Below are positions 1-9,009 of a DNA stretch of 64,000 bases, in pieces. The translations under genes were made by a program, and so were the position numbers. The stretch's first letter is position 1; every line of letters begins with the position of its first letter. This stretch comes from Echinicola marina (GTDB lineage: Bacteria > Bacteroidota > Bacteroidia > Cytophagales > Cyclobacteriaceae). The notes below the pieces were generated by a model. It was given only the letters and a program-made list of their open reading frames with translations. It was not told the DNA's origin and did not search any database. The DNA lies in the NCBI RefSeq assembly GCF_020463795.1, contig NZ_CP080025.1, positions 2,725,501 through 2,789,500 on the forward strand, in the 5' to 3' direction.

Positions 1-437
1 TTATCATTGTCCTTGAAGGTAAGCTCTTCTGGCATGGGATTGATGGTCAATTCCAAGGTCAGGTTGTCTTCAATAGGAGAATGCTGAATGCTGTCGTATT
101 TTAATATTTCAAATACAGGAAGTGAATAGGACTTTACTGGATCCAAAGAGAAATAGGAAAGATAGTATATAGCACTGTCCTGTGTAACACTATCAGGGGT
201 ATAGGAGGTAAATGTTTGTTTCTCCAAGAAAGCAAAATCCTGGTAGTTAAAAGTAGAATCTGGAAAAACAATATTCATTTCCGAAGGGTATTCCGCCTTA
301 AGAACATAGCCTACTCTTTCCCCTAATTTGGCAGAATCTTGGAGGAAATAGCCATCCAGCTTCAGCTTTTGGGCCTGAAGATTAGAAGAGAATATTACTA
401 ATAAAATGCTAATGAAGAATCCTTTGAACTTACCCAC
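1..437 (-). CDS. Exported protein of unknown function, N-terminal part only
   Basis: Partial gene that runs off the left edge; about 145 codons are visible. I read the start as GTG at 435-437, which overlaps the stop of the upstream DUF58 gene by 8 bases, so the two are translationally coupled. The protein begins with a signal peptide (residues 1-22, hydrophobic core ending in LQAQ), followed by a stretch rich in aromatic residues and beta-prone sequence. In Bacteroidota, a gene in this place after DUF58 often encodes a BatD-like exported protein of the aerotolerance (Bat) cluster, and that is my best guess from context. No domain signature is seen in the visible part. Confidence 0.7.
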   Translation of the reverse strand, partial: MGKFKGFFISILLVIFSSNLQAQKLKLDGYFLQDSAKLGERVGYVLKAEYPSEMNIVFPDSTFNYQDFAFLEKQTFTSYTPDSVTQDSAIYYLSYFSLDPVKSYSLPVFEILKYDSIQHSPIEDNLTLELTINPMPEELTFKDND

Positions 438-1308
438 GCTTCATGGTTTTATTCCTGTACCTAAACAATTCGATCAATGGAAGGACAATGTCTTCCTGGG
501 TATCAATGGGGAGATAGTTAATCTGATTTTTTTTGCATAATTCTTTTAGAGAGTTTCTATCTGTGGTAAATGTATCGGAAATCTTTTTGGAAAAACTACC
601 AAAAGCCGTGTTGACCCAAGTGGTTTTGCCTTCTTCCTTATCAAAAACCGGGATGATTCCCAAGGAAGGTAAAGCTGATTCACGGGGATCAGTTACCTGA
701 ATGGCCACCACATCATGTTTTTCCCCGAGGGCTTTGAATGATCTTTCATAATTCTCATCGATGAAATCTGAGATCACGATGATGATGCTTCTTTTCTTGA
801 TCAGGTTAAGGGAAAAAGTGAACATCTCATTGAGATTGGTTTTGATGGATTTGTTTTCATGCTTGAAAATACCTCTAATCACTTTTACTCCCTGCTTTGG
901 ACCTTTTCCAGGAAGAATAACTTTTTCCTTTTGATCTGAAAAAGACACCAAGGCTACTTGGCTGCCCTCATGAATGGCTGCTAGGGTCAGTACTCCAGCG
1001 ATTTCTTTTCCCAAGTCGATTTTTTTCCTTCTCTCATCACCAATATCCTGAGATCCGCTGATGTCCAAAAGAAAATAGACAGATTGATCCTTGTCTTCCT
1101 TAAAAGTTTTGACAAAGGTGCCGTGTCCTTTTGCGGATACTTTCCATTCAATGGTACGGACATCATCACCGTATTGGTAAGGCCTCAAGTCATCGAATTC
1201 AAGGCCCGCACCTTTGAAAATGGACTGATAATCACCTTGCAGGTGGTTATTTGCCACCTTTCTGATCATGATTTCGTATTTCCTAAGTTTTTTCAGCAGT
1301 TGCTTCAT
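430..1308 (-). CDS. DUF58 domain protein (vWA-like, Bat cluster)
   Basis: 292 residues. It has the DUF58 hallmark around residues 38-55 (EFDDLRPYQYGDDVRTIEW) and then a vWA-type metal-site motif DISGS at 82-86, in the order expected for this family. DUF58 proteins usually work with a MoxR AAA+ ATPase and the membrane vWA proteins BatA/BatB; their exact role (stress tolerance, chaperone-like work at the envelope) is not settled. The downstream gene overlaps it. No moxR lies upstream: the next gene is divergent, so MoxR must be elsewhere. It is predicted cytoplasmic, with no signal peptide or membrane segment. Family call firm, function uncertain. Confidence 0.9.
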   Translation of the reverse strand: MKQLLKKLRKYEIMIRKVANNHLQGDYQSIFKGAGLEFDDLRPYQYGDDVRTIEWKVSAKGHGTFVKTFKEDKDQSVYFLLDISGSQDIGDERRKKIDLGKEIAGVLTLAAIHEGSQVALVSFSDQKEKVILPGKGPKQGVKVIRGIFKHENKSIKTNLNEMFTFSLNLIKKRSIIIVISDFIDENYERSFKALGEKHDVVAIQVTDPRESALPSLGIIPVFDKEEGKTTWVNTAFGSFSKKISDTFTTDRNSLKELCKKNQINYLPIDTQEDIVLPLIELFRYRNKTMKRG

Positions 1309-1404
1309 GGGCTAATTCTTTCCGAGGGCCTAAATTTAATGGACTAGATTGAATAATAAAACGAGTAATGGATAACATATTATCTAAATTTCAACGGAAT
1401 TGGC

Positions 1405-1412
1405 TAATTTTG
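1405..1412 (+). promoter_or_regulatory. Bacteroidota -7 element before the DUF4296 gene
   Basis: TAATTTTG matches TAnnTTTG exactly and ends 4 bases before the GTG start at 1417. The transcript would start at or next to the start codon, so the message may be leaderless. No convincing -33 TTTG is seen at the usual distance. Confidence 0.5.
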
Positions 1413-1416
1413 CATT

Positions 1417-1752
1417 GTGAAAAAAATAATAATCTTCATTATTGCCCTTTCGGGACTGCTGTCTTGCGCTAAAGAGGGGCAGCCTGATGAGTTGTTGTCC
1501 GAAGATAAAATGGTGGAAATCATGGTAGATATCCACTTGGCTGAAGGAATGGCCAGCTCTTTGCCTGTCTCCTATGATTCTTCCAAAAAACTATATCCAT
1601 TATTTGAAAGCCGTGTTTTTGAAAATCATCAAGTAGCAGACACAGTATACATGGAAAGTTTGGAATATTATCTGAGAGATACCGAAAAGATGGAGGAGCT
1701 TTATGGTCGGGTGATTGATTCACTTAATGTGAAAGAAAAAGAAGGAAAATAA
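1417..1752 (+). CDS. DUF4296 lipoprotein
   Basis: 111 residues with a GTG start. It carries a lipoprotein signal: a short basic N-terminus, a hydrophobic core and lipobox LLSC with the cysteine at residue 17. The rest matches DUF4296: a conserved EDKMVEIMVDIHLAEG segment (about 30-45), then a helical region with YYLRDTEKMEELYGRVIDSL near the end. DUF4296 proteins are small lipoproteins of unknown function confined to Bacteroidota. The stop is 3 bases before mutS2, so the two are probably co-transcribed, which may be no more than operon packing. The start is fixed by the lipobox position and the -7 element just upstream. Confidence 0.85.
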   Translation: MKKIIIFIIALSGLLSCAKEGQPDELLSEDKMVEIMVDIHLAEGMASSLPVSYDSSKKLYPLFESRVFENHQVADTVYMESLEYYLRDTEKMEELYGRVIDSLNVKEKEGK

Positions 1753-1755
1753 AGT

Positions 1756-4146
1756 ATGCTATATCCGGATAATCTTGAGTCCAAGATTAATTTTGATAAA
1801 ATAAAAGAGTGGATCAAGGAAGAATGTACCAGTAAATTGGGTACTGATATTGTTCAGAAAGTGTCTTTTTCAAAAGATATCAATTTGCTGAACAAACTGT
1901 TGGACCAAACAGAAGAGTTTCGCCAGATTTTATTGTCCGGTGAAATGTTCCCTTCATCCAACTTTCTGAATATCTATCCTTATTTGGATAAGGCCAAGAT
2001 CGAAGGGACTTTTTTGTATGAGGATGATTTTCATGAAATCCGTCTTTCCTTGCTTACGCTCAAGGGCTGTGTAGATTTCTTTACGAAATTTCAAGAAGAG
2101 TATCCCCAGCTTTTTCAGCTATTGGGATTGGTGAATCTTGATAATACCTTGCTGAGGTCTATAGAGAAGGTGTTGGATGATAAAGGTAAAATCAAAAACA
2201 ATGCAACACGCGAACTGAGTTTGATCAGGGCGCAAATCCTTTATGAGGAAAACCGACTCAGAAAGGTTTTGGATAGGATCTTTCGTGAAGCAAAGGCCAA
2301 GGGATTGACACCTGATGATGCATCGATAACCATACGAGGCGGCAGAATGGTGATGCCTGTTCTGGCAGAAAATAAAAGAAAGATCAAGGGATTTGTACAT
2401 GATGAATCTGCAACTGGACAGACCGTATTCTTAGAGCCTGCCGAGGTTTTGGATATCAATAATGAGCTCAAGGAGCTGGAATATATGGAGCGCAGAGAGG
2501 TGCAGAAAATCCTCACAGAGCTTACCAATACTTTAAGGCCGTATATTCCTGAGCTTAAGAGTGCTTTCCGCTTTTTGGGAATGGTAGATTTTATCCGAGC
2601 CAAGGCCAAGCTTGCCCTGAAGATGAATGCCAGTAAACCCAGTCTTCAAAAGGAAAAAGTCATAGAATGGTACAATGCCCGTCACCCTGTTTTGGAACAT
2701 GCCCTTAAGCAGCAAGATCGAAAGATTGTTCCCCTGAACATTCATTTGGATCATAATAGCCGTCTTTTGGTGATTTCTGGCCCCAATGCTGGAGGAAAGT
2801 CTGTTACCCTCAAAACCGTGGCTTTGGTGCAGTATATGTTGCAATGTGGGCTGTTGGTGCCCATGGATCCTCATTCCAAGTGTACAGTGTTCCAAAATTT
2901 CTTCATTGATATTGGGGATGAACAAAATATAGAAAATGACCTGAGTACCTATAGCTCACATTTGATGAGCATGAAGTACTTTACCCAGTTTGCCGATAAG
3001 AAGTCCATCTTTTTTATTGATGAATTTGGTACAGGTACGGAGCCCCAGTTTGGCGGGGCCATTGCCGAATCGATTTTATTGGCCTTGAATAAATCAGGAG
3101 CCTATGGGGTAGTGACCACGCACTATGGAAACCTGAAGCAGATAGCTGCCAAAAATCAAGGAATGACCAATGGAGCTATGCGCTTTGACGTGGACAAACT
3201 GGAGCCACTTTACCAGCTAGAAATAGGCAAGCCAGGTAGTTCCTTTGCGTTGGAGATAGCCACCAAAATTGGGATTTCAAAGGAAATTATCGGTTATGCC
3301 AAAGAGCAGATTGGTGATGAAAGGGTAAGGTATGATAAGCTCTTGAATAAGTTGGAGTCAGAAAAATCCAAGTATGAAAGGGTTTTGGATGAAGTGCAAC
3401 GAAAGGAGAGGTTGCTTACCAAAAGGCTAAAAGAATATAATGAGCTTAAGGAAACCATTGAAGGTAACCAAAAGCAATTGATCCAACAGGCCAAGCTGGA
3501 AGCCAAAGCCATATTGGATGGTGCGAACAGTAAGATAGAGGAAACTATTCGATCCATTAAAGAAAATAAGGCTGAGAAAGCGGCCACCCAAAAGGCGAGA
3601 AAGGAGCTGGAAAGTTTAAAAACTGAGATTAAGCCGGATAAATCCATCAAGCCTAAGCTTCCACAGGAAATCAAAGTTATTGCTGGGGAAATCAAAGCTG
3701 GTGACCATGTCCGCTTGAAAGACAATGGAGCTATTGCCGAGGTGATTTCCGTGCGGAATAAGGATGTTGAAATCAGCATCGGTGATTTGAAATCCAATGT
3801 GAAGCTGAACAGGTTAGAGAAGATTTCCAATACTACCCTTAAGAAGGAGAAAAAGGCTATCGTTTCAAGAATGAGCTATGATACTACCTCCAAAATGAGG
3901 GATTTCTCTCCAAATTTGGATTTAAGAGGTAAGCGAGGAGAGGAGGTTTTGTCCATTGTCCAGAATTTTGTGGATGAAGGCCATATGTTAGGTGTCAAGG
4001 ATCTGCGCATTGTGCACGGCAAGGGAGACGGTATCCTTAGGGATATAACACGTAACCTACTTCGATCAATGCCTGCTGTAGGGAAGTTTGAAGATGAACA
4101 TGCTGATCGCGGAGGTGCTGGGGTTACCTTGGTGACTTTAAGATAA
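1756..4146 (+). CDS. mutS2: Endonuclease MutS2
   Basis: 796 residues, usual for MutS2 (about 780-800). There is no mismatch-recognition domain I. Core and lever helices (about 1-320) lead to the ATPase with Walker A GPNAGGKS at 342-349 and a Walker B containing FFIDEFGTGTEP near 415-430. A charged coiled coil follows (about 500-630). The C-terminal Smr nuclease domain starts at LDLRGKRGEE (721-730) and contains the HGKGDG motif (754-759). MutS2 acts on branched DNA and limits recombination; in Gram-positive bacteria it also rescues collided ribosomes, and which role applies here cannot be told. It starts 3 bases after the DUF4296 gene. Confidence 0.97.
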   Translation: MLYPDNLESKINFDKIKEWIKEECTSKLGTDIVQKVSFSKDINLLNKLLDQTEEFRQILLSGEMFPSSNFLNIYPYLDKAKIEGTFLYEDDFHEIRLSLLTLKGCVDFFTKFQEEYPQLFQLLGLVNLDNTLLRSIEKVLDDKGKIKNNATRELSLIRAQILYEENRLRKVLDRIFREAKAKGLTPDDASITIRGGRMVMPVLAENKRKIKGFVHDESATGQTVFLEPAEVLDINNELKELEYMERREVQKILTELTNTLRPYIPELKSAFRFLGMVDFIRAKAKLALKMNASKPSLQKEKVIEWYNARHPVLEHALKQQDRKIVPLNIHLDHNSRLLVISGPNAGGKSVTLKTVALVQYMLQCGLLVPMDPHSKCTVFQNFFIDIGDEQNIENDLSTYSSHLMSMKYFTQFADKKSIFFIDEFGTGTEPQFGGAIAESILLALNKSGAYGVVTTHYGNLKQIAAKNQGMTNGAMRFDVDKLEPLYQLEIGKPGSSFALEIATKIGISKEIIGYAKEQIGDERVRYDKLLNKLESEKSKYERVLDEVQRKERLLTKRLKEYNELKETIEGNQKQLIQQAKLEAKAILDGANSKIEETIRSIKENKAEKAATQKARKELESLKTEIKPDKSIKPKLPQEIKVIAGEIKAGDHVRLKDNGAIAEVISVRNKDVEISIGDLKSNVKLNRLEKISNTTLKKEKKAIVSRMSYDTTSKMRDFSPNLDLRGKRGEEVLSIVQNFVDEGHMLGVKDLRIVHGKGDGILRDITRNLLRSMPAVGKFEDEHADRGGAGVTLVTLR

Positions 4147-4151
4147 AATGC

Positions 4152-4589
4152 TTAGGCCGGTGGAAGTTTGTAGGCTTGCCTTACCAATAGCTTCCACTGG
4201 TCATTATCATATCTCCAAACCATCATGACGCCGATTTTGACCTTTCCTGGGACTCCGCCATCATTGGTTTCAGCCACCAAGATATGCCTTGCAACGCCAA
4301 TATTATCCACCACTTCATAATTTTGATTTTGTAGGTCAATACTCACAAAATCAGAAGCACCGCTTAATAAGCTTTCGATAAATTTATCTTGGTTTTCGAT
4401 TTTTCCACTGGAGTGGCCATAGGACAGTTTCTTGTCCGTCAGTTTTTTAAGTGCAGTCTTATCCGGGTGGATCATGGCCTCAGTTAACTTTTGAACAGCA
4501 TTGACCAGGTCAATGGAGTTTTCTGATTGTGCTTGACTAAAATGGCAGATAGCCCATAAGAAAGAGAAAATTAGAGCTATGCTTTTCAT
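4152..4589 (-). CDS. Exported SnoaL/NTF2-like (DUF4440-type) protein
   Basis: 145 residues. A signal peptide occupies about 1-21 (ends FSQAQ). The mature part has the layout of a DUF4440/NTF2-fold protein: a helix with MIHPDKTALKKLTDKKLSYGHSSG, a central section on FIESLLSG, and a final strand-rich part ending in W+Y...W+LLVRQAYKL. Such proteins form small cone-shaped pockets used as enzymes or binding modules, often in the periplasm. No catalytic residue can be assigned. It converges on mutS2 with a 5-base gap and sits 8 bases after the next lipoprotein gene, so the two minus-strand genes may share a transcript. Confidence 0.8.
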   Translation of the reverse strand: MKSIALIFSFLWAICHFSQAQSENSIDLVNAVQKLTEAMIHPDKTALKKLTDKKLSYGHSSGKIENQDKFIESLLSGASDFVSIDLQNQNYEVVDNIGVARHILVAETNDGGVPGKVKIGVMMVWRYDNDQWKLLVRQAYKLPPA

Positions 4590-4597
4590 GATCAGGA

Positions 4598-5071
4598 TTA
4601 TTTAGCCTTCAATTCAAACTTATAAGATCCTGCTAGTGCATTTACCCGTCCATTGGCTGGGGTAGGTACGGTGAATTCCAAAACTAAATTGCTCCCTGCT
4701 CCTGAGAAGGAAATTTCTTCCCCAGCTGCAGGTTGGGAGCCTGTGAGGGTGATTTTATCGAAATTACTTCCAGAAAAGGACCAGTTTCCACTTCCATCAT
4801 AAAGATTGTTGGCATTGCTGGTGGTATAGGCTTTTGTACTCCCATTTGATGAAAAAGTGATTTCAAAATCTGCCCAGTCAGCAGTTTCATTTGTTCCGTT
4901 ATGGGTGACAGCTCCACCAGTTACTACCCATGTTTGGCTACCTTCACCAGTCAGCTTTTCGGTGGCTATTTGTTCAGGAGTTTTGGATGGAGTTGGATCG
5001 TCTTTACTACCGCAAGAAAAAAGAGTGACCAAAGAAAAAATTAACAAGTAAGATGCGAATAGTTTTTTCAT
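4598..5071 (-). CDS. Hypothetical lipoprotein, beta-rich
   Basis: 157 residues with a clear lipobox (LFSC, cysteine at residue 20) followed by GSKDDPTPS, a flexible acidic linker common in exported Bacteroidota lipoproteins. The mature part is low in charge and rich in G, S, T, N and aromatic residues (WVVTGG, FEITFSSNGSTKAY, GNWSFSGSNFDKITLTG). This suggests a small beta-barrel or sandwich of the lipocalin-like/DUF type found in gliding Bacteroidota. I do not recognise a named family. It probably sits in the outer membrane. It is likely co-transcribed with the downstream NTF2-like gene. Confidence 0.75.
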   Translation of the reverse strand: MKKLFASYLLIFSLVTLFSCGSKDDPTPSKTPEQIATEKLTGEGSQTWVVTGGAVTHNGTNETADWADFEITFSSNGSTKAYTTSNANNLYDGSGNWSFSGSNFDKITLTGSQPAAGEEISFSGAGSNLVLEFTVPTPANGRVNALAGSYKFELKAK

Positions 5072-5119
5072 AGTTTATCAAATGGATTTTCAGGTAAATA
5101 TAAGGATATTCAATTGAAA

Positions 5120-5755
5120 TCAAAGGGACTTTTGAAGCTTGTAATCTTCAATGTGTAAGGTTTGATTGCAAAAGGAATATTCCTTTGGCTCATTAGAACC
5201 TATAAAAATAGTTCTGTCTTTTCCGTATTTTTCCACGAGACTGAGGTACCATTCTACTCCTTTTTTATCGAGGTTGGAGGTTGGTTCGTCCAGGATCAGC
5301 AAGGGAACCTTAGAAAAGAAACAAAGTCCCAATTTAAGCCGCTGTTTCATGCCGGAAGAAAAATAGGATATTTGCTTGTTCTTTGCTTCGGTCAGGTACA
5401 TGGCTTCCATCATGTTCAAGATATCCATTCCTTCAAGCGTATTTTTAAATTCAAAATGGAATTGAAGCAGTTCAAAAAGCGTAAATTCTTCGGGAAGTTC
5501 CATATAAGGAGCACTAATGGCCAATTGTTGATACAGATCCGTATCTTGGATAGGTGCATTTTGGAAAAAGTATTCTGCACTTCCTTCGGTAAAAGGAGTG
5601 GTTCCGGCAAGGCACTTCAATAAAGTGGACTTACCGGAACCATTGCTGCCAGTTATGGCGATTTTTGTGTTGGGATTTACATGTAGATCCAGGTTTCTAA
5701 ATATCCAGTCGTATTGGAATCGCTTTGCAGCATTCTTTAGCCTGACTTCTAGCAT
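5120..5755 (-). CDS. ABC transporter ATP-binding protein
   Basis: 211 residues, one nucleotide-binding domain. Walker A GSNGSGKST is at 36-44, the signature motif appears as SSGMK at 133-137 (normally LSGGQ), and Walker B LLILDEP at 152-158 is followed by TSNLD. The short length and the SSGMKQRL signature resemble CcmA-type (heme/cytochrome c maturation) and ABC-2-type ATPases. No permease gene is adjacent. It lies 3 bases after lpxA at the end of the lipid A gene run, so it may be co-expressed with it, but its substrate cannot be inferred. The partner membrane protein must be encoded elsewhere. Confidence 0.9.
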   Translation of the reverse strand: MLEVRLKNAAKRFQYDWIFRNLDLHVNPNTKIAITGSNGSGKSTLLKCLAGTTPFTEGSAEYFFQNAPIQDTDLYQQLAISAPYMELPEEFTLFELLQFHFEFKNTLEGMDILNMMEAMYLTEAKNKQISYFSSGMKQRLKLGLCFFSKVPLLILDEPTSNLDKKGVEWYLSLVEKYGKDRTIFIGSNEPKEYSFCNQTLHIEDYKLQKSL

Positions 5756-5758
5756 TTG

Positions 5759-6538
5759 TTAGTTGATATATCCTTTCATCACTCCTCTTTCAGAGGATCT
5801 GATAAAGTTTACAATCTCATCTCGTTCTTTGGTAGCAGGAAGGTTGATTTCTATTTCTTCCAATGCCCGACTATTATTGAGGCTATTAAGGAACAGGTAC
5901 CTGTATACTTCCTGAATATGGCTAATGGATTCATTGGTGAATCCTCTTCTCCTAAGTCCAAGAGAGTTTACTCCGGCATAACTCAAAGGTTCTCTTGCTG
6001 CCTTGGTGAACGGCGGTACATCCTTTCTTACCAATGAACCACCAGATATCATGGAGTGCATTCCGATTTTGACAAATTGGTGAATGGCACTGCTGCCCCC
6101 AATAATGGCCCAGTCATCTATGGAAACATGGCCGGCTACCTGAACGGTATTGGCAATGATCACATTGTCACCAACGCTGCAATCATGCGCAATGTGAACG
6201 TAGGCCATCAATAGACAGTTGCTGCCTATTTTGGTTACCCGCTTATCAATGGTCCCACGGCTTATGGTAACACATTCTCTTATGGTCGTGTTATTTCCTA
6301 TCTCGACAGTAGACTCCTCTCCTTGGAATTTAAGGTCTTGCGGCACACCTGCAATGACCGCTCCAGGGAATATTTTGCAGTTTTTACCGATTTTTGCTCC
6401 CGGATATATGGTGACATTGGAACCGATCCAAGTACCATCTCCGATTTCTACATTTTCATGAATAACCGAAAAAGGGTCAATGCTTACATTTTCACCGACT
6501 TTGGCATTTTCATGTACTTGTGATAGCTTACTTATCAT
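5759..6538 (-). CDS. lpxA: UDP-N-acetylglucosamine acyltransferase LpxA
   Basis: 259 residues, typical length. It catalyses the first step of lipid A synthesis: transfer of a hydroxyacyl chain from ACP to UDP-GlcNAc, in the cytoplasm. The first two thirds are left-handed beta-helix hexapeptide repeats (IGDGTWIGSNVTIYPG and similar). The sequence HIAHDC (115-120) holds the catalytic histidine, His118, equivalent to E. coli His125. A helical C-terminal domain follows from about 190. It overlaps the lpxC/fabZ stop by 4 bases, so translation is coupled. Together with lpxD and lpxC/fabZ it makes a near-complete early lipid A set. Confidence 0.97.
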   Translation of the reverse strand: MISKLSQVHENAKVGENVSIDPFSVIHENVEIGDGTWIGSNVTIYPGAKIGKNCKIFPGAVIAGVPQDLKFQGEESTVEIGNNTTIRECVTISRGTIDKRVTKIGSNCLLMAYVHIAHDCSVGDNVIIANTVQVAGHVSIDDWAIIGGSSAIHQFVKIGMHSMISGGSLVRKDVPPFTKAAREPLSYAGVNSLGLRRRGFTNESISHIQEVYRYLFLNSLNNSRALEEIEINLPATKERDEIVNFIRSSERGVMKGYIN

Positions 6539-7929
6539 GCGTCTTTTCTTACAATACTAGCAGTCATTACGGCTTCACAGACCAATGTGTTTCCCACATA
6601 GGCTTCACCTTTCATTTTTGCAATCCCTCTTCTGATAGGGGACAATAGTTCACACTTGAATACCAAAGTATCTCCTGGTAAGACCATTTTACGGAACTTG
6701 CAGCTTTCTATTCCCAAGAAATAAGTCCAATAATTTTCAGGGTCATCCACTGTGCTTAACACAAGAATGCCGCCAGTCTGTGCCATGGCTTCTACTTGTA
6801 ATACTCCTGGCATGACAGGATTGTTTGGGAAATGCCCCATAAAAAACGGTTCGTTGATGGTAACGTTCTTAACACCAGCAACTACCGTGTCATCAAGATA
6901 AATGATTTTATCCAAAAGTTGAAAAGGGTATCTATGTGGAAGGATATTCCCAATCTGGTTAATATCCATCACAGGTGGCAGTTTTGGGTCATAATGAGGA
7001 ATATGACTTGGTCCTGCTTTTTCCATGGCCCTTTTTAGCTTTTTGGCAAAAGCAACATTGGCTGCATGTCCAGGCCTTGCTGCAAGTATTTGGGCCTTTA
7101 ATGGCCTTCCTACCAAGGCAAGGTCACCTACCACATCAAGTAATTTATGTCTGGCAGGTTCGTTTTTATAACGCAGCTCTACATTATTGAGAATTCCTTC
7201 TTGCCTTACTTCTACCTTAGGCTTGTTGAACATTTTAGCCAAGCCATCCAATTCCTCGTCGGTGACAATACGGTCTACGACTACTATGGCATTGTTCAGG
7301 TCTCCCCCTTGGATAAGGTTTTGCTTGTATAGCATCTCCAGTTCGTGAAGGAAACAGAAGGTCCTACAAGAAGCTATTTCGGATTTAAATTGGCTAATGT
7401 CGGTAATGGAAGCGTGCTGACTGCCCAATACAGGTGAATTATAGTCCACCATGACAGTGACACGGTAATCATCCAATGGCAATGCGGCCATCTCTACTTC
7501 ACGGGCAGAATCCCTGTAATGGATACTTTCAGGGACTTCAAAGAAGCGTCTCAGGGCATTTTGTTCTTGTAGACCGGCATCTTCCAAAATGCTAATAAAC
7601 TGAATGGAACTTCCATCCATAATTGGAGGCTCAGGTCCGTCCAGTTGGATGAGTACATTGTCAATTTCGAGGCCTACCAAAGCAGCGAGTACGTGTTCTA
7701 CAGTAAAGACCCTGGCGCCACTCTGTTCTATGGTAGTTCCTCTGGATACGTCTACTACATTGTCTACATCCGCATCGATGATGGGAGAGCCTTCAAGGTC
7801 AATTCGCTGGAACTTGTATCCGTGGTTGGGAGGAGCAGGTACAAATGTCATATTGGCCATTACACCAGTGTGTAGGCCAACTCCAGAAACTGTAACCTGT
7901 TTTCCTATGGTATGCTGTTTAACTTTCAT
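6535..7929 (-). CDS. lpxC/fabZ: Bifunctional UDP-3-O-acyl-GlcNAc deacetylase / 3-hydroxyacyl-ACP dehydratase (LpxC-FabZ)
   Basis: 464 residues: LpxC (about 1-305) fused to FabZ (about 318-464), a fusion known from Bacteroidota. LpxC removes acetate from the LpxA product, the committed step of lipid A synthesis. Its zinc ligands are visible as His79 (TVEHV), His261 and Asp265 (HKLLD), and the general-acid histidine as His288 (RPGHAAN). FabZ dehydrates hydroxyacyl-ACP in fatty acid synthesis; its catalytic pair is His366 (GHFPNNP) and Glu380 (QVEAMAQ). Fusing the two balances hydroxyacyl-ACP use between lipid A and fatty acids. lpxD lies 42 bases upstream and lpxA overlaps its end. Confidence 0.98.
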   Translation of the reverse strand: MKVKQHTIGKQVTVSGVGLHTGVMANMTFVPAPPNHGYKFQRIDLEGSPIIDADVDNVVDVSRGTTIEQSGARVFTVEHVLAALVGLEIDNVLIQLDGPEPPIMDGSSIQFISILEDAGLQEQNALRRFFEVPESIHYRDSAREVEMAALPLDDYRVTVMVDYNSPVLGSQHASITDISQFKSEIASCRTFCFLHELEMLYKQNLIQGGDLNNAIVVVDRIVTDEELDGLAKMFNKPKVEVRQEGILNNVELRYKNEPARHKLLDVVGDLALVGRPLKAQILAARPGHAANVAFAKKLKRAMEKAGPSHIPHYDPKLPPVMDINQIGNILPHRYPFQLLDKIIYLDDTVVAGVKNVTINEPFFMGHFPNNPVMPGVLQVEAMAQTGGILVLSTVDDPENYWTYFLGIESCKFRKMVLPGDTLVFKCELLSPIRRGIAKMKGEAYVGNTLVCEAVMTASIVRKDA

Positions 7930-7971
7930 TAATGATGTTTTTGGGGCATCCTTTTGTATTCGCCCACAAAT

Positions 7972-8994
7972 TTATTGTTTTTTTTCCAGATCTTTAATTT
8001 TATTCTGTAGACTTGGTAAATTTTTAAAAATAGAATATGATTTCAGGAATTCCTTCATCTCAAATCCTATATAACCGAAAAATGTCTGTCCGGGTTTATT
8101 GATAGATTTCGAGATCCCCGTTTTGGCGCCGATGGTGGTGTTGTCAGCGATTTTCAAGTGGCCAATTATGCCCACTTGGCCTGCTATGATACAGCTTTTT
8201 CCGATTTCAGTTGATCCGGAAATACCTGCTTGGGCTGCAATTACAGTGTTTTCACCAATGATTACATTATGAGCTATTTGCACTAGATTGTCAATTTTAA
8301 CTCCCTTCTTGATGATCGTAGATCCCATCGTGGCACAGTCAATGGTACTATTGGCCCCAATGCTGACATTGTCTTCAATGAGCACATTGCCCAATTGAGG
8401 GATGTTTTTGTAGGTTTTGTCTTCCTGTGGAGCAAAACCAAAACCATCGGCACCAATGACCACATTAGGGTGGAATTCACAATTGTTACCGATAATAGTG
8501 TCATTATAGATCTTGACTCCTGCATGAATGATACAATTATCACCAATGCTCACTTTATCTCCAATATAGGTTTGTGGATGAATGGTGACATTGTTGCCGA
8601 TTTTACAGTCTTTACCAATATAACTGAAAGCCCCTCTATAGCCGCCCTCGCCAATTTTGCTAGAGCTATCCATATAAGAAGGTTCTTCCACGCCTGTTTT
8701 GGCACGCTTGGTAAACTGAGCATAAGCCTCTAGCAATTGGGTAAAACCTGAATAAGGATCCTTTACTTTTATAAGTGTGGTGTTAATGGGCTTTGCAGGG
8801 GAAAAATCTTTGGAGACAATTACAGCTGTAGAATGGGTGCTATAAATGTACGGTTCGTATTTCATATTGGACAAAAAGCTTATTCCCCCTTCAGCTCCAT
8901 CTTGAATTTTGTCCAGTCTACTTACTTTCTTGGTGCCATCACCTTCGATTTCTCCGTTTAAAAGCTCTGCAATCTGACTAACGGTAAATTCCAT
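7972..8994 (-). CDS. lpxD: UDP-3-O-acyl-glucosamine N-acyltransferase LpxD
   Basis: 340 residues. It adds the second hydroxyacyl chain to UDP-3-O-acyl-glucosamine, the third lipid A step. The N-terminal uridine-binding domain (about 1-100) includes [17 protein letters not shown] long run of hexapeptide repeats (about 105-290) forms the beta helix, and the [11 protein letters not shown] segment carries the catalytic histidine (equivalent to E. coli His239). The C-terminus is a short helix rich in lysine. It lies 15 bases after the HD-domain gene and upstream of lpxC/fabZ, an order common in this phylum. Confidence 0.97.
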   Translation of the reverse strand: MEFTVSQIAELLNGEIEGDGTKKVSRLDKIQDGAEGGISFLSNMKYEPYIYSTHSTAVIVSKDFSPAKPINTTLIKVKDPYSGFTQLLEAYAQFTKRAKTGVEEPSYMDSSSKIGEGGYRGAFSYIGKDCKIGNNVTIHPQTYIGDKVSIGDNCIIHAGVKIYNDTIIGNNCEFHPNVVIGADGFGFAPQEDKTYKNIPQLGNVLIEDNVSIGANSTIDCATMGSTIIKKGVKIDNLVQIAHNVIIGENTVIAAQAGISGSTEIGKSCIIAGQVGIIGHLKIADNTTIGAKTGISKSINKPGQTFFGYIGFEMKEFLKSYSIFKNLPSLQNKIKDLEKKQ

Positions 8995-9009
8995 GAGTTT
9001 AAAATTATG

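Noticed and set aside
5120-5755. Heme-export CcmA assignment for the ABC ATPase
   Set aside because: The size and signature resemble CcmA, but there is no ccmB/ccmC nearby, so only the general ATPase call is supported.
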